Counted from the first letter of the stretch, positions 34,962 to 43,745 are shown. The stretch is 64,000 nucleotides of DNA from Dyadobacter frigoris (GCF_005280585.1 NZ_SZVO01000001.1:682001-746000), one strand, 5' to 3'. Made by a program: numbers and translations. The notes: generated by a model not told the origin, from the letters alone.

Positions 34962-35495
34962 ATGCCTGAAATCCTTACCAACCGTATCAAAATTTTACTG
35001 CAAATCCTGGTTATTTCCAGCCTTTTGGCAACCGCAAATGCCCAGAATGCAGCACCTTTCAGAGGCCAGTTGCGGCTTACCCAAAAGGAAGTGATTGCCA
35101 AAAAAGCGCCAGAAGGAAAACTTGCTCCCGGCTCGTCGGGATATGAGGCTGTGAAAGTTATTGTTTTGTATGGCGATCCGTCCAAAGCCGGACTTTATAC
35201 GATTTTGCTGGAAGTTGAGCCCAATACCACCATTGCCGCGCACGATCATCCGGACGACAGGATTGGAACTGTTGTATCCGGAACCTGGCATTTTGGATAT
35301 GGTTCAAAATTTGATGTTGCGAAATTGAAAACTTTACCGGTTGGCAGTGTATATTCAGAAGGGTCGGGTGTCAATCATTTTGCCCAAACGGGTGATACGA
35401 AAGTGATTGTGGCAATTACGGGTTATGGACCAACGGGAACGACCTATGTAAACGCGGCCGATGATCCGACAAAGAAAAAGCCCGTGGCAAAATAA
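34962..35495 (+). CDS. Exported cupin-domain protein
   Basis: A 177-residue protein with signal peptide (ILLQILVISSLLATANAQ). The cupin barrel shows TILLEVEPNTTIAAHDHPDDRIGTVVSGTWHFGYG (abbreviated; H-x-H metal site and later E/G turn) and GVNHFAQTGD with the third His. Metal-binding residues are present, so an enzymatic or sensing role in the periplasm is possible. No substrate is evident. Confidence 0.75.
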   Translation: MPEILTNRIKILLQILVISSLLATANAQNAAPFRGQLRLTQKEVIAKKAPEGKLAPGSSGYEAVKVIVLYGDPSKAGLYTILLEVEPNTTIAAHDHPDDRIGTVVSGTWHFGYGSKFDVAKLKTLPVGSVYSEGSGVNHFAQTGDTKVIVAITGYGPTGTTYVNAADDPTKKKPVAK

Positions 35496-35549
35496 TTTTT
35501 GGTAAAATAATAAACAACAAGCCGTTCAAATAATATCCGAAACGAGGTT

Positions 35550-35581
35550 TTAAATTCATGGGTAAACACTCATGAATTTAA
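35550..35581. terminator. Bidirectional terminator, overlapping a gene end
   Basis: TTAAATTCATG (35550-35560) pairs with CATGAATTTAA (35571-35581) around a 10-base loop. It contains the stop codon of the convergent Crp/Fnr gene. Confidence 0.6.
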
Positions 35582-36171
35582 GCTGAAAATCTACTCAGCG
35601 TTTCTCTTGAAACGCCAAGATACGAAGCCATTAGCGTTTTGGGGACCCGTTGATATAACTGCGGATATTTTTCAATCAGGTGCATATATCTCGATCTGGC
35701 ATCGAATTTCAAAAATGATAAAATTCTTTGCTGTAAACCCACATAACCCATATTCGTTTTAATTCTGAAAAAATGCTCCATCTTGTGCATTTCGGAGCAA
35801 AGCTTGCTTTTGTTAAAATCAGTCAGGACGAGCACAGATACATCTTCAATGCAGTCGATATTGAGTGTAGCTTTTTCATAATTATTAAAAGCCTGATAAT
35901 CCGTAACCCACCAGTTTTCCATAGAAAATTGAAGAATATGTTCCTTCCCGTCATCATTCAGATAGGTGGATTTTAACAGACCTTCCAAGACAAAATATTC
36001 CTGATCCACATAATTTCCTTCCTGTACAACAAACTGATGCTTTCTGAATTTCTTCAATTCAAAATGTGAGAGAATATAGTCGAATTCAGCGTCTGTCAGC
36101 GTGATAATTTCTTCGATATGTGTTCTTAAACGTAAGCTCATACTTTGGTATCTGATCTGTTGAACCAGCAA
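35578..36171 (-). CDS. Crp/Fnr-family transcriptional regulator (2 of 4)
   Basis: A 197-residue regulator with the cNMP-like barrel (FRKHQFVVQEGNYVDQEYFVLEG, abbreviated), dimer helix and winged helix (LMASYLGVSRETLSRFSA). Its C-terminus ends abruptly at the recognition helix, where paralogues continue with IRKEF and a short tail; it is therefore slightly short. It is divergent to a DJ-1-like gene, and a perfect Crp-type site lies between the two (36207-36222). Confidence 0.82.
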   Translation of the reverse strand: MLVQQIRYQSMSLRLRTHIEEIITLTDAEFDYILSHFELKKFRKHQFVVQEGNYVDQEYFVLEGLLKSTYLNDDGKEHILQFSMENWWVTDYQAFNNYEKATLNIDCIEDVSVLVLTDFNKSKLCSEMHKMEHFFRIKTNMGYVGLQQRILSFLKFDARSRYMHLIEKYPQLYQRVPKTLMASYLGVSRETLSRFSA

Positions 36172-36206
36172 ATTTTAAGATTTAACCTTCATTACTGATA
36201 TCGTGG

Positions 36207-36222
36207 TGTGATGTTTGTCACA
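36207..36222. promoter_or_regulatory. Crp-type operator TGTGA-N6-TCACA
   Basis: TGTGATGTTTGTCACA matches the E. coli Crp half-sites exactly, with the canonical 6-base spacer. It lies between the Crp/Fnr gene (ending upstream, minus) and the DJ-1-like gene (start 36290), where a single site could serve both promoters. Confidence 0.55.
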
Positions 36223-36289
36223 GCAAAACAGTGATTTATTCCCTTATCCTGATCGTCAATTGCTGCCGACCTTTGTGAAAAAAATAACT

Positions 36290-37084
36290 ATGAAAATCAC
36301 ATCATTTCTTTTGGCGCTTTGTTTGATTCCCTTTGCGATTTTGAAGGCAAACACGCCCGACACAAATTTAAGTAAACAAATGACTAACCATATGAAAACT
36401 AAAAAAGTCCTGTTCGTGGTAACCTCTTTCGATCAGGTTCCCAACGGAACAAAAACCGGAATCTGGATTGAAGAATTTGCTTCTCCTTATTTTTTATTGA
36501 CTGCACAAGGTATCAATGTCACTGTTGCTTCGCCAAAAGGAGGTAAAGCGCCGATTGATCCTAAAAGTACAAAACCTGAATTTAATACAGAATCAGTAAA
36601 AAGATTTTTCGGCGATGCGACCGCGCAGGAAAAACTGAACAATACGGTCGCTTTGAAGGATATAGATCCAAGTGCGTATGATGCCGTTTTTTATCCTGGT
36701 GGGCATGGCCCTATGTGGGATCTTCCTGAAAATGCAATTTCGATTCATATCATTGAATCATTTTACAAAGCAGGAAAGCCGGTTGCCTTGGTATGTCACG
36801 CGCCGGCAGCTTTGAAAAATGTTAAAAGTCAGAACGGCGAACCTTTTGTGAAAGGCAAAAAAGTGGCCGGATTTACAAACAGTGAAGAAATTGCCGGACA
36901 ATCAACAGGCGAGGTTCCGTTTATGCTGGAAGATATGTTGATAGAAAATGGTGCAGTTTATCAGAAAGGTGCAGATTGGCAGTCATTTGCAGTAAGCGAT
37001 GGCGTGCTGATTACCGGACAAAATCCTGCATCAGCGGAGCTGGTTGCTGAAAAAATTCTTTCTGCTTTGAAAACGGTCCAATAA
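36290..37084 (+). CDS. DJ-1/PfpI family type 1 glutamine amidotransferase-like protein, exported
   Basis: The start is placed at 36290, where MKITSFLLALCLIPFAILKA makes a signal peptide; an ATG-like start 25 codons upstream would precede the Crp-type site, which argues against it. The DJ-1 domain has AVFYPGGHGPMWDLPE (nucleophile-elbow neighbour) and PVALVCHAPAAL, with the nucleophilic Cys and following His as in Hsp31/PfpI glyoxalase or deglycase enzymes. IWIEEFASPYFLLT supplies the Glu. It probably detoxifies glyoxals or acts as a chaperone outside the cytosol. Confidence 0.82.
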   Translation: MKITSFLLALCLIPFAILKANTPDTNLSKQMTNHMKTKKVLFVVTSFDQVPNGTKTGIWIEEFASPYFLLTAQGINVTVASPKGGKAPIDPKSTKPEFNTESVKRFFGDATAQEKLNNTVALKDIDPSAYDAVFYPGGHGPMWDLPENAISIHIIESFYKAGKPVALVCHAPAALKNVKSQNGEPFVKGKKVAGFTNSEEIAGQSTGEVPFMLEDMLIENGAVYQKGADWQSFAVSDGVLITGQNPASAELVAEKILSALKTVQ

Positions 37085-37102
37085 AGAAAAGAATTGTTGC
37101 AT

Positions 37103-37132
37103 AAGGGAGACTGCCATGAGGCGGTCTCCCTT
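37103..37132 (+). terminator. Rho-independent terminator after the DJ-1-like gene
   Basis: AAGGGAGAC-T-GCC pairs with GGC-G-GTCTCCCTT around ATGA, followed by a T run. It lies shortly after the stop codon at 37084. Confidence 0.8.
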
Positions 37133-37234
37133 TTTTGTTGCTAAAAAATAACGACACTGGGTTAGAAACCGCATGACACATTTAAATTATATCTGACCGC
37201 ACTTAGTTATCCAAATTGAGTAAATTTGGTAATT

Positions 37235-37816
37235 ATGTTTGAGGTCTTTGAAAAATATTTACGTCAGAAGGTTGAAATTTCATATGAAGATCTGGAAATA
37301 ATCCGGTCTGCAAGTGTCGAAAGGAAATTGCGGAAATGGCAATCCATTTTGCATGAGGGCGAGGTATGGCGTATAACCTGTTTCATTGCAAGCGGATGTT
37401 TTAGACTTTACCGGTTTGATAAAAACGGAACGGATCATACGCTCAGGTTTGGTGTAGATAACTGGTGGATAAGTGATCAGGAAAGTTTTAACAATGAAAC
37501 GCCATCTGAGTATAATATTGAAGCATTGGCTGCAAGTACGGTTATCATCTGGCAGAAAGATAAGTGGGAGGAGTTAATGAGTACTATTCCTGCGCTTAAA
37601 CTATTTAACGAACAACTTTTGGCGAAAGGCTACGAAACGAGCCAGCGCAGAATTTTTTCTCTGATCAGTAATTCGGCGGAAGAGAAATATCTGGATTTTC
37701 AGAAAACATATCCCAGCGTATTCAACCGGGTTCCTTTGCACATGGTAGCTTCTTATCTGGGTATTTCCAGGGAAACATTAAGCCGGATCAGAAAGGAATT
37801 TACGAAACAGCCATAA
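37235..37816 (+). CDS. Crp/Fnr-family transcriptional regulator (3 of 4)
   Basis: A 193-residue regulator starting at MFEVFEKYLRQKVEI (37235); three codons upstream are open only from a TTG. The barrel contains KWQSILHEGEVWRITCFIASGCFRLY and WWISDQESFNNETPSEYN. The winged helix is VASYLGISRETLSRIRKEFTKQP, intact. It sits between the DJ-1 gene and the convergent amidase gene. The amidase promoter region carries a TGACA-TT-TGTCA repeat that this or a paralogous regulator could bind. Confidence 0.85.
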   Translation: MFEVFEKYLRQKVEISYEDLEIIRSASVERKLRKWQSILHEGEVWRITCFIASGCFRLYRFDKNGTDHTLRFGVDNWWISDQESFNNETPSEYNIEALAASTVIIWQKDKWEELMSTIPALKLFNEQLLAKGYETSQRRIFSLISNSAEEKYLDFQKTYPSVFNRVPLHMVASYLGISRETLSRIRKEFTKQP

Positions 37817-37818
37817 CA

Positions 37819-37858
37819 AAAGCGACCTTCCTGAACTTGCCGGAAGGTCGCTTTTTAC
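37819..37858. terminator. Bidirectional terminator
   Basis: AAAGCGACCTTCC (37819-37831) pairs with GGAAGGTCGCTTT (37842-37854), with a T tract behind. It stands between the convergent regulator and amidase genes. Confidence 0.85.
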
Positions 37859-37875
37859 TCATCTGATTGTTTTGA

Positions 37876-39306
37876 TTAATTTATCGGATGTTTACCATAA
37901 GCTTCACTGCCAGTTTGTATTTTTTCACCAAGAGCAAGAATCGTTGCTTCATCAAACCATCTGGAAACCAGCTGGATGTTAATTGGCAATGTTTCAGAAC
38001 TTAAACGAACGGGAACAGAAAGTGCAGGAAGTCCAGTCATATTGAAAGGAGCAGTGGCGGTCATTACGTGGTATGCCGAAACCGTTTTTCCGTCAACAAT
38101 ATATTCATTCAAACCATGTCCGGTCGCAGTCATCGGATTTACGGGACATAATAAAACATCATATTCCTGAAAATAACCTGCAAAATGCATTCTTAGTTTT
38201 TCAATCGTTGCCTCAGCTTTGACATATTCAGCCGCGTTAAGCAACGGATAATCCATCGTAGCCTTTCCAATAAAATGCAGTTCTGATTCACGACCGCGCG
38301 TATACTGCTGCATGTAAGGAACCAGTTCTCCATAAACCAAATTGAAATATGGTGTCAACCAGTCGGTATTTTCCATGAATGGAAGGCGTACTTCTGCCAC
38401 ATCACAGCCGACATCTGCAAGTAATTTGGCCGTTGCCTTAATGGCAGTAGTAATTTCCGGATCCACAGGCCCGAAGGCAGTATCCGATACCCAGCCCACA
38501 CGGATTTTCTGGCCAGGAATCCTAAAAGTGGCAGGGGCTGCGTCTTTTGCGAAAATGCCGTATCCATCAATTCCGTCTGCACCATTGATGATCGAATAAC
38601 CCAAAGCGACGTCACGAACGGTACGAGCCATTGGGCCTATGTGCCAGAATCTGCTTAATGCCTGAGGAAAGTGGCCGGTATAAGGTACACGTCCATGAGT
38701 TGCTTTCAATGCAGAAATACCGGTAAAAGCAGCAGGGCCACGTAGCGAAATGGCAACATCACTGCCAAGTCCGATCGGGGAAAGACCGGCTGCAATCACC
38801 GCAGATTCTCCACCACTTGATCCACCTGGCGTACGGTCAGGATTCCAGGGATTTAACGAGCGGCCGGTAACCAGATTATCCGATTCCCAATGGGCTGAAA
38901 ATTCAGGAATGTTGGTTTTCATTAAGGGAATGGCGCCGGCATTTTTCATGCGGGTAACGACGGTCGCATCTTTTTCAGGAATAAAATCTTCGAAGATTTT
39001 GGAGCCTCTTTTCGTTGGTACGCCGGCCGTGTCAATCGCATCTTTAATTGAAAAAGGCACACCGTGAAGCGGACCAAGTTCTTCTCCGCTGCTTACAGCT
39101 TTGTCGGCCAGGGCTGCTGATTTAAGTGCCTGTTCGCCCATGAGTGTTACCACACCATTAATCCTGGGATTTATTTCTGCAATCCGGTCAAGGTGCGCCT
39201 GCACAACTTCTACTGATGATATTTCTTTATTACGGATAAGCTTTGCAAGCGTGGTTGCTTCCTGGTAATAAATCGGGTCGTTGTTACTGTTTGATTGATC
39301 TTTCAT
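37876..39306 (-). CDS. Amidase (amidase-signature family)
   Basis: A 476-residue amidase. The Ser-cisSer-Lys set can be placed: Lys in GVPFSIKDAIDTAG, cis-Ser in PGGSSGGESAV, and the nucleophile in GSDVAISLRGPAAF, where family members normally have GSDTGGSIR; the TGG to VAI change is unusual beside the nucleophile. There is no signal peptide. This group includes GatA-like amidases, aryl-acylamidases and 6-aminohexanoate hydrolases; the substrate is not evident. The upstream region has inverted TGACA repeats. Confidence 0.82.
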   Translation of the reverse strand: MKDQSNSNNDPIYYQEATTLAKLIRNKEISSVEVVQAHLDRIAEINPRINGVVTLMGEQALKSAALADKAVSSGEELGPLHGVPFSIKDAIDTAGVPTKRGSKIFEDFIPEKDATVVTRMKNAGAIPLMKTNIPEFSAHWESDNLVTGRSLNPWNPDRTPGGSSGGESAVIAAGLSPIGLGSDVAISLRGPAAFTGISALKATHGRVPYTGHFPQALSRFWHIGPMARTVRDVALGYSIINGADGIDGYGIFAKDAAPATFRIPGQKIRVGWVSDTAFGPVDPEITTAIKATAKLLADVGCDVAEVRLPFMENTDWLTPYFNLVYGELVPYMQQYTRGRESELHFIGKATMDYPLLNAAEYVKAEATIEKLRMHFAGYFQEYDVLLCPVNPMTATGHGLNEYIVDGKTVSAYHVMTATAPFNMTGLPALSVPVRLSSETLPINIQLVSRWFDEATILALGEKIQTGSEAYGKHPIN

Positions 39307-39733
39307 GATATTTAGCGTTTTCTATTTTATTGTTTATCAATTTGTTAAGCATCTGTACCTTCTCAGATGCCTTGCAAAAGTATGGGCTCTCAGCCCTTGA
39401 AAACGAAGCTAAATGACACAATTTGACATTGACATTTGTCACGGTTTTTTGGAAATTGGGGTAGAGTCTTTGTTTTAAAAACAGAATAAAAAAATACTTA
39501 TTTAGTAAAAATTCGTGTATTGGTGGCTTGAACCACAGAGTAAGTATTGCGCAGGCAAAAGATAACCTGTTTTACCAAAGTTATTTCAGCCAATGAAATT
39601 TGAAATCCCCGTTTACTAACTGCTGATCGGATTTCATGGTCGTTTCACGATTTATTGTTAAATTTTGATATCAATTGAGTATTGGTATCATGATTAACTT
39701 ATTGTTAATCAATGCAATTAAATCATTTAAAAT
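39307..39733. other. 427-bp intergenic stretch with amidase promoter repeats
   Basis: No gene is seen. TGACA-TT-TGTCA (39430-39441) forms a 5-2-5 inverted repeat, and a further direct TGACA lies just before it, so that TGACAC..., TGACATTG and TGACATTTGTCA follow one another. This fits an operator upstream of the amidase gene. The rest is AT-rich leader of the downstream cupin gene. Confidence 0.4.
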
Positions 39734-40300
39734 ATGAAAAGGGAAAACTTTATCACCGCACTGCTTGTGATTTTTTCAGCACCATTAATCGCATGGAATA
39801 ATGTAAATAAGGTTTTTTTAAGAAGTGAAAAAGGCTTTAAAATCCCGGCAGGAGAAGGAAGAATTCACGGACATATTCAGCTAAAAGGCGTGAACGCGAA
39901 TGTACTGGACGTCAAAATTTCTGGTAGTGATACCAATGGAGATCTGGCTATTTTTGAACAAACATCGCTGTCTCAGGGCAAAGGTACGCCGCTGCACGTA
40001 CATCCATTACAGGACGAGACTTTTTACGTTATTGATGGTTCGTATATTTTTAAAGTTGGAGAAGATAGGTACGATTTGAAAACGGGCGACAGTATATTTC
40101 TTCCCCGCAAAGTCCCGCACGCCTGGACACAGGTTTCCGAAAAAGGTAAAATGCTGGTGATATTTCAGCCTGCGGGCAAGATCGAAAATTTCTTTGTCAC
40201 CATGGCCGGTCTTGATCATGTGCCTGCACAGGATGAAATCGCCCGGATATTTGTGGAGAATGAAATGCAGGTTGTTGGACCTCCTTTGAAGATTGATTGA
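39734..40300 (+). CDS. Cupin-domain protein, exported
   Basis: A 188-residue protein with an N-terminal hydrophobic segment (FITALLVIFSAPLIAWNNV). The cupin motif 1 is GTPLHVHPLQDETFYVIDGSYIF (abbreviated; HxH...E), and motif 2 KTGDSIFLPRKVPHAWTQVSE gives the last His. All metal ligands are in place. Such single-domain cupins are often dioxygenases or isomerases; the substrate is unknown. Confidence 0.75.
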   Translation: MKRENFITALLVIFSAPLIAWNNVNKVFLRSEKGFKIPAGEGRIHGHIQLKGVNANVLDVKISGSDTNGDLAIFEQTSLSQGKGTPLHVHPLQDETFYVIDGSYIFKVGEDRYDLKTGDSIFLPRKVPHAWTQVSEKGKMLVIFQPAGKIENFFVTMAGLDHVPAQDEIARIFVENEMQVVGPPLKID

Positions 40301-40328
40301 TGGGGATTACTGAATAGGCCAAAACCAT

Positions 40329-40367
40329 TCTGAAAACTCACGAGATCAAACCCTGTGAGTTTTCAGA
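40329..40367. terminator. Bidirectional terminator
   Basis: TCTGAAAACTCAC (40329-40341) pairs perfectly with GTGAGTTTTCAGA (40355-40367). It lies between convergent cupin and YegP genes; T tracts are weak. Confidence 0.7.
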
Positions 40368-40379
40368 ACATAAATATCA

Positions 40380-40712
40380 CTAAACCGTCTGATCATCAAC
40401 CGTTCCAGCCGGTCCGTTTTTCTTCACAGATTCTATTCCGTTATCTCTTCCGGCTGTGCTTTCGTACATTTCACTGCTGCCGATGATCTGGCCATTGGTG
40501 GCTTTTAAGCTAAAATAGTACTTGCCGTTGGTGGAAGTTTTCTTCTCGTAACGCGCATCGTCCGGCGAATTTTTCTTTACCGATTCTATCCCGTTTTCAC
40601 AGGAACTTTTGGCACTATATCCCTCGCTGGCCAAAATTACCTGGCCGTTATCCGCTTTAAGGTTAAACTGATACTCACCATTTGAACGTTTGGTTATCAC
40701 ATATTTGCCCAT
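40380..40712 (-). CDS. YegP/DUF1508 family protein, two tandem domains
   Basis: A 110-residue protein with two copies of the DUF1508 unit: KRSNGEYQFNLKADNGQVILASEGYSAK and STNGKYYFSLKATNGQIIGSSEMYES, each followed by GIESVKKN (abbreviated). The two-domain form matches YegP. Role unknown in all bacteria. Confidence 0.88.
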   Translation of the reverse strand: MGKYVITKRSNGEYQFNLKADNGQVILASEGYSAKSSCENGIESVKKNSPDDARYEKKTSTNGKYYFSLKATNGQIIGSSEMYESTAGRDNGIESVKKNGPAGTVDDQTV

Positions 40713-40924
40713 AATACATTGGTTGTTAGTAGAGAATTACTTTTACGGTGGTAAGTAAACGTTTTGATTGGGAAAATGCAAATTAGATTACGAATTTGAA
40801 TATTTCATAATAACTTAGCACGAATTAAATTATAAGATCCTCTGTCGTAGAAATTCTGTTATCATCCAAAAATTCGTTCCTTGCATAAATCAGAAAGCCG
40901 ATAGCCGAACGCCGACCGCCAAAA

Positions 40925-41494
40925 ATGACCGACCTCGAACAATACCTCCATGCCTATTTTACCTTTGATCAGGACGACCTTGTGAAAGTGTCTGCGCTGT
41001 TCAAAAAGAAAACTTTGAATAAAGGTGATTATTTCCTGAAAACGGGTAAACCGTGTAATCAGCTATGTTTTATCCAGTCGGGGCTTTTGCGGATTTATGC
41101 GGACATGGACGGCAAGGAAGTGACGCAATGGATATCAACCAAAGGTTATTTTGTGGCAGATCTGTCAAGTCTGCTATTTCAAACGCCGTCGCGCTGGAAT
41201 ATGCAGGCGCTTACGAACCTGGAAATATTTGTGATTGAACGGGCGGAATATAACCGGCTGGGGGAGATAATTCCGAAATGGCCGGAGACGGAAAAGTTGT
41301 TCCTGGCGCATTGTTTCACGATGATGGAAGACCGGATTTTTTCATTTATCTCGATGACAGCCGAGGAACGGTATCAATTTCTTTTTGAGAAAAACCGCGA
41401 ACTATTCAACCAGGTACCTTTGCAATACATTGCCTCCATGCTCGGGATGACACCCGAAACCATCAGCCGTATCCGGAGGAAACAATTGCAATGA
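40925..41494 (+). CDS. Crp/Fnr-family transcriptional regulator (4 of 4)
   Basis: A 189-residue regulator: KGDYFLKTGKPCNQLCFIQSGLLRIYADMDGKEV (abbreviated) is the barrel, SMTAEERYQFLFEKN the dimer helix end, and YIASMLGMTPETISRIRRKQLQ the winged helix. Two Cys in the barrel (PCNQLC) could sense oxidants, though they are not in the Fnr cluster spacing. It is followed by a palindrome and a membrane-protein gene, an arrangement equal to that of regulator 1. Confidence 0.83.
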   Translation: MTDLEQYLHAYFTFDQDDLVKVSALFKKKTLNKGDYFLKTGKPCNQLCFIQSGLLRIYADMDGKEVTQWISTKGYFVADLSSLLFQTPSRWNMQALTNLEIFVIERAEYNRLGEIIPKWPETEKLFLAHCFTMMEDRIFSFISMTAEERYQFLFEKNRELFNQVPLQYIASMLGMTPETISRIRRKQLQ

Positions 41495-41545
41495 TCCCGT
41501 ACATAAACTTCTCAAAGTTTTAAAATTTTCCTCCAAATCCGTTTT

Positions 41546-41561
41546 CTTGATTTTTATCAAG
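41546..41561. promoter_or_regulatory. Palindrome, candidate operator
   Basis: CTTGAT-TTTT-ATCAAG is a perfect 6-4-6 inverted repeat 55 bp upstream of the gene at 41617 and 51 bp after the regulator gene. The half-site differs from those beside the other Crp/Fnr genes. Confidence 0.5.
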
Positions 41562-41616
41562 TAGCTTGGTCTGGCCGACCGGTACTTTTGTAATGTACTA
41601 AACCAAGTCAGAAATC

Positions 41617-42285
41617 ATGTTTTTAGGACATTACGGTCTCGCCCTTGCCGCGAAGAAAATCGCTCCCAAAGTTTCGCTTACCATGCTTTTTGTAGCCGTA
41701 GAATTTGTAGATATCCTGTGGCCGTTTTTATTGCTATTCCATATTGAAACCGTGAAAATACATCCCGGTTTTACCGAAGTGACACCTTTCGAATTCGTCC
41801 ATTATCCCTATACGCACAGCCTTTTTATGGGAATTGTCTGGGGACTGATCGTTGGAGGCGGCTACTGGTTTTTCAAAAAGGATGTCAAAAGCGCTGTTAT
41901 TGTCGGTCTCGCGGTGTTGAGCCACTGGTTTCTGGACGTTGTTGTCCATATCCCGGATCTGCCTCTGACGCCTTTTGGTGATTTCAAAGTCGGGATGGGT
42001 TTATGGAATTATAAAATGATCACCATATTGCTGGAAAGTATTATCTTTTTCGGCGGCGTTTATATCTATGCAAAAAACACCAAAGCCATCAACGCCCAGG
42101 GTACCTGGGGATTGTGGATCATGACCGGCTTTTTCGTCCTGGCCAACGCCTACAACATGTTCGGCCCGCCACCGGAAGATAATATTATGATGTTGTTAGT
42201 TTCGTTTGTGGTTTTGCAGGTGATTGTGCTGGGGTTGGCTTGGTGGGTTGATGGGAATAGGGTTGAGGAAAGTATTGATTTATAA
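41617..42285 (+). CDS. YdjM/DUF457-like inner-membrane metal-dependent hydrolase
   Basis: A 222-residue membrane protein. FLGHYGLALAAKK, PYTHSLFMGIVWG and LSHWFLDVVVHIPDLP provide the His/Asp set of the DUF457/YdjM family, which is proposed to bind metal at the membrane. There are about six hydrophobic segments. YdjM is SOS-induced in E. coli; here a Crp/Fnr-like regulator and operator precede the gene instead. Confidence 0.72.
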   Translation: MFLGHYGLALAAKKIAPKVSLTMLFVAVEFVDILWPFLLLFHIETVKIHPGFTEVTPFEFVHYPYTHSLFMGIVWGLIVGGGYWFFKKDVKSAVIVGLAVLSHWFLDVVVHIPDLPLTPFGDFKVGMGLWNYKMITILLESIIFFGGVYIYAKNTKAINAQGTWGLWIMTGFFVLANAYNMFGPPPEDNIMMLLVSFVVLQVIVLGLAWWVDGNRVEESIDL

Positions 42286-42472
42286 GATTCGGCTTGTATG
42301 ATTTTTGGTTGTATTTAGGTTTTTATTGAGCGTAGTCTCCAGACCGCCAAGCGAAGTGGGATTTGGGAAAGGTATTGGAAATTATGGTTTGATCACTTCT
42401 TACTTATGTCTAATTCCCATACCCGCTACTAGTGATATTTAAAAAATATCTCATATCAGAAATTTTATAACG

Positions 42473-42973
42473 TCATTTTGGACCCGGTGCATATGCCTCA
42501 ATTGGTAATATCCGGGTATTGTGCATCACTGTAATTAACCATTTCCCATTAGATTCTTTGGTAACCGTCCAATTTAACAGGAAATTCATTAACGGTAGTA
42601 CCTTTCCATCACGGGCAACGCCTCCGGACACCTCTGCCCTAATATCCACCGCGGCAACATCAGGCCTAATGAATCTAACGCTGCTTGAAGTTATCTTTTG
42701 TTGGGCATTTTTATACATGACGGTAAGTACTGGGATATGTGATTCTTCAATTTCGGCCCATCCATGTTCGGAAATACCAAGCCAGTTTGTAAAATCCGCG
42801 TCACGGGTAAAGTTTGCCGTAAAGGCCTTTGGGTCATGCGCATTAAAAGCCTTACTGAAGCTAACAATTAATGAATCAATACCAGCTTTGTCAGCGGTAG
42901 TTTTGCTGGAATTTTGTGCGTTGGAAACCAAAGCAACAAACAGTAAAAAGTGCAGATATATTACTGATTTCAT
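42473..42973 (-). CDS. SnoaL/DUF4440-like (NTF2 fold) exported protein
   Basis: The start is at 42973 (MKSVIYLHFLLFVALVSNA, signal peptide). The mature part (IDSLIVSFSKAFNAHDPKAFTANFTRDADFTNWLG, abbreviated) is the typical start of NTF2-like DUF4440/SgcJ proteins, with a polar cavity lined by Asp and His. No fixed reaction applies to the family; scavenging of a small molecule is possible. Confidence 0.7.
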   Translation of the reverse strand: MKSVIYLHFLLFVALVSNAQNSSKTTADKAGIDSLIVSFSKAFNAHDPKAFTANFTRDADFTNWLGISEHGWAEIEESHIPVLTVMYKNAQQKITSSSVRFIRPDVAAVDIRAEVSGGVARDGKVLPLMNFLLNWTVTKESNGKWLITVMHNTRILPIEAYAPGPK

Positions 42974-43392
42974 AAACAATATCACAAAAATAATTTAGCA
43001 AATCGTTTTTTGGAGTATTTAATAAAGTTAACCAATTTTTGTTCAAAAAAAAGATTTTACTGTTCGCAGGCTTTCTAATCACTTGTCTTTATTCGAGGAT
43101 CAATGTGTTATCGTTAAGAGCTCTCATTCAAAGGATTCCAGGTTTTAGGTTATAAAAATGATCAGCAAGTCCAGTGATTTTCAGAGAAATTATTACAAAA
43201 CACTTACAATTATTAATGTTGCTATTAATCCTGGTCATGATATGGATAACATTTGTAATCGTGCATGATCGTGCACTGAAAGACTGTAGTTGATTTTTAT
43301 GAGGGTGGGATTGATCGGAATAGGGTGGTGGTTGGGGAGTCAGTTTGGTTTTCTTTCCGACGCTTCAGAAAAAGCATAGTAGGCCAAATCAT
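42974..43392. other. 419-bp intergenic stretch, no gene seen
   Basis: AT-rich, without a frame that shows protein features (a 64-codon frame at 43325-43519 overlaps a terminator and the next gene's end). No repeats or structured RNA are recognised before the terminator at 43393. Confidence 0.4.
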
Positions 43393-43428
43393 AAACACTC
43401 CGGCATACCACAATATACCGGAGTGTTT
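43393..43428 (-). terminator. Terminator after the monooxygenase gene
   Basis: AAACACTCCGG (43393-43403) pairs with CCGGAGTGTTT (43418-43428). It lies 12 bp beyond the stop of the minus-strand gene ending at 43440. Confidence 0.8.
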
Positions 43429-43439
43429 ACCATTAACTT

Positions 43440-43733
43440 TTACAAATTCAACAATTCTGTATGGTAAATCGCGGCTGGTTCCTGAATTAAAGCAGGAATT
43501 TCTGCAACAAGCTTTTTGATGTAAGGCTGCTGATCATGCAGGTCCAGACCTTCCTGGCTTTCCCATATTTCGTGAAAAATGAAAATTTCGGGATTTTTTG
43601 TACCGTGGTGCAGGTCATATTGCAGACAGGCTTTTTCTTCTCTTGATTTTTCAACCAGGTTCAAAAGCATGGCACGTACGTCTTCGATATGCTCAGGCTT
43701 GCTTTTAAAAACTACTGTTAAATTGATTTGCAT
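43440..43733 (-). CDS. Antibiotic biosynthesis monooxygenase-fold (YgiN-like) protein
   Basis: A 97-residue ABM-fold protein: QINLTVVFKSKPEHIEDVRAMLLNLVEKSREEKACLQYDL (abbreviated) and IFHEIWESQEGLDLHDQQPYI are typical. Such proteins act as quinol monooxygenases or heme-independent dioxygenases without a cofactor, often as dimers. Neighbouring genes for thiol (DsbA-like) and HxlR functions suggest oxidative or electrophile stress. Confidence 0.8.
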   Translation of the reverse strand: MQINLTVVFKSKPEHIEDVRAMLLNLVEKSREEKACLQYDLHHGTKNPEIFIFHEIWESQEGLDLHDQQPYIKKLVAEIPALIQEPAAIYHTELLNL

Positions 43734-43745
43734 GGAATTTCTGAC

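Noticed and set aside
43325..43519. 64-codon frame near the monooxygenase gene
   Set aside because: It overlaps the terminator hairpin and the end of the real minus-strand gene.
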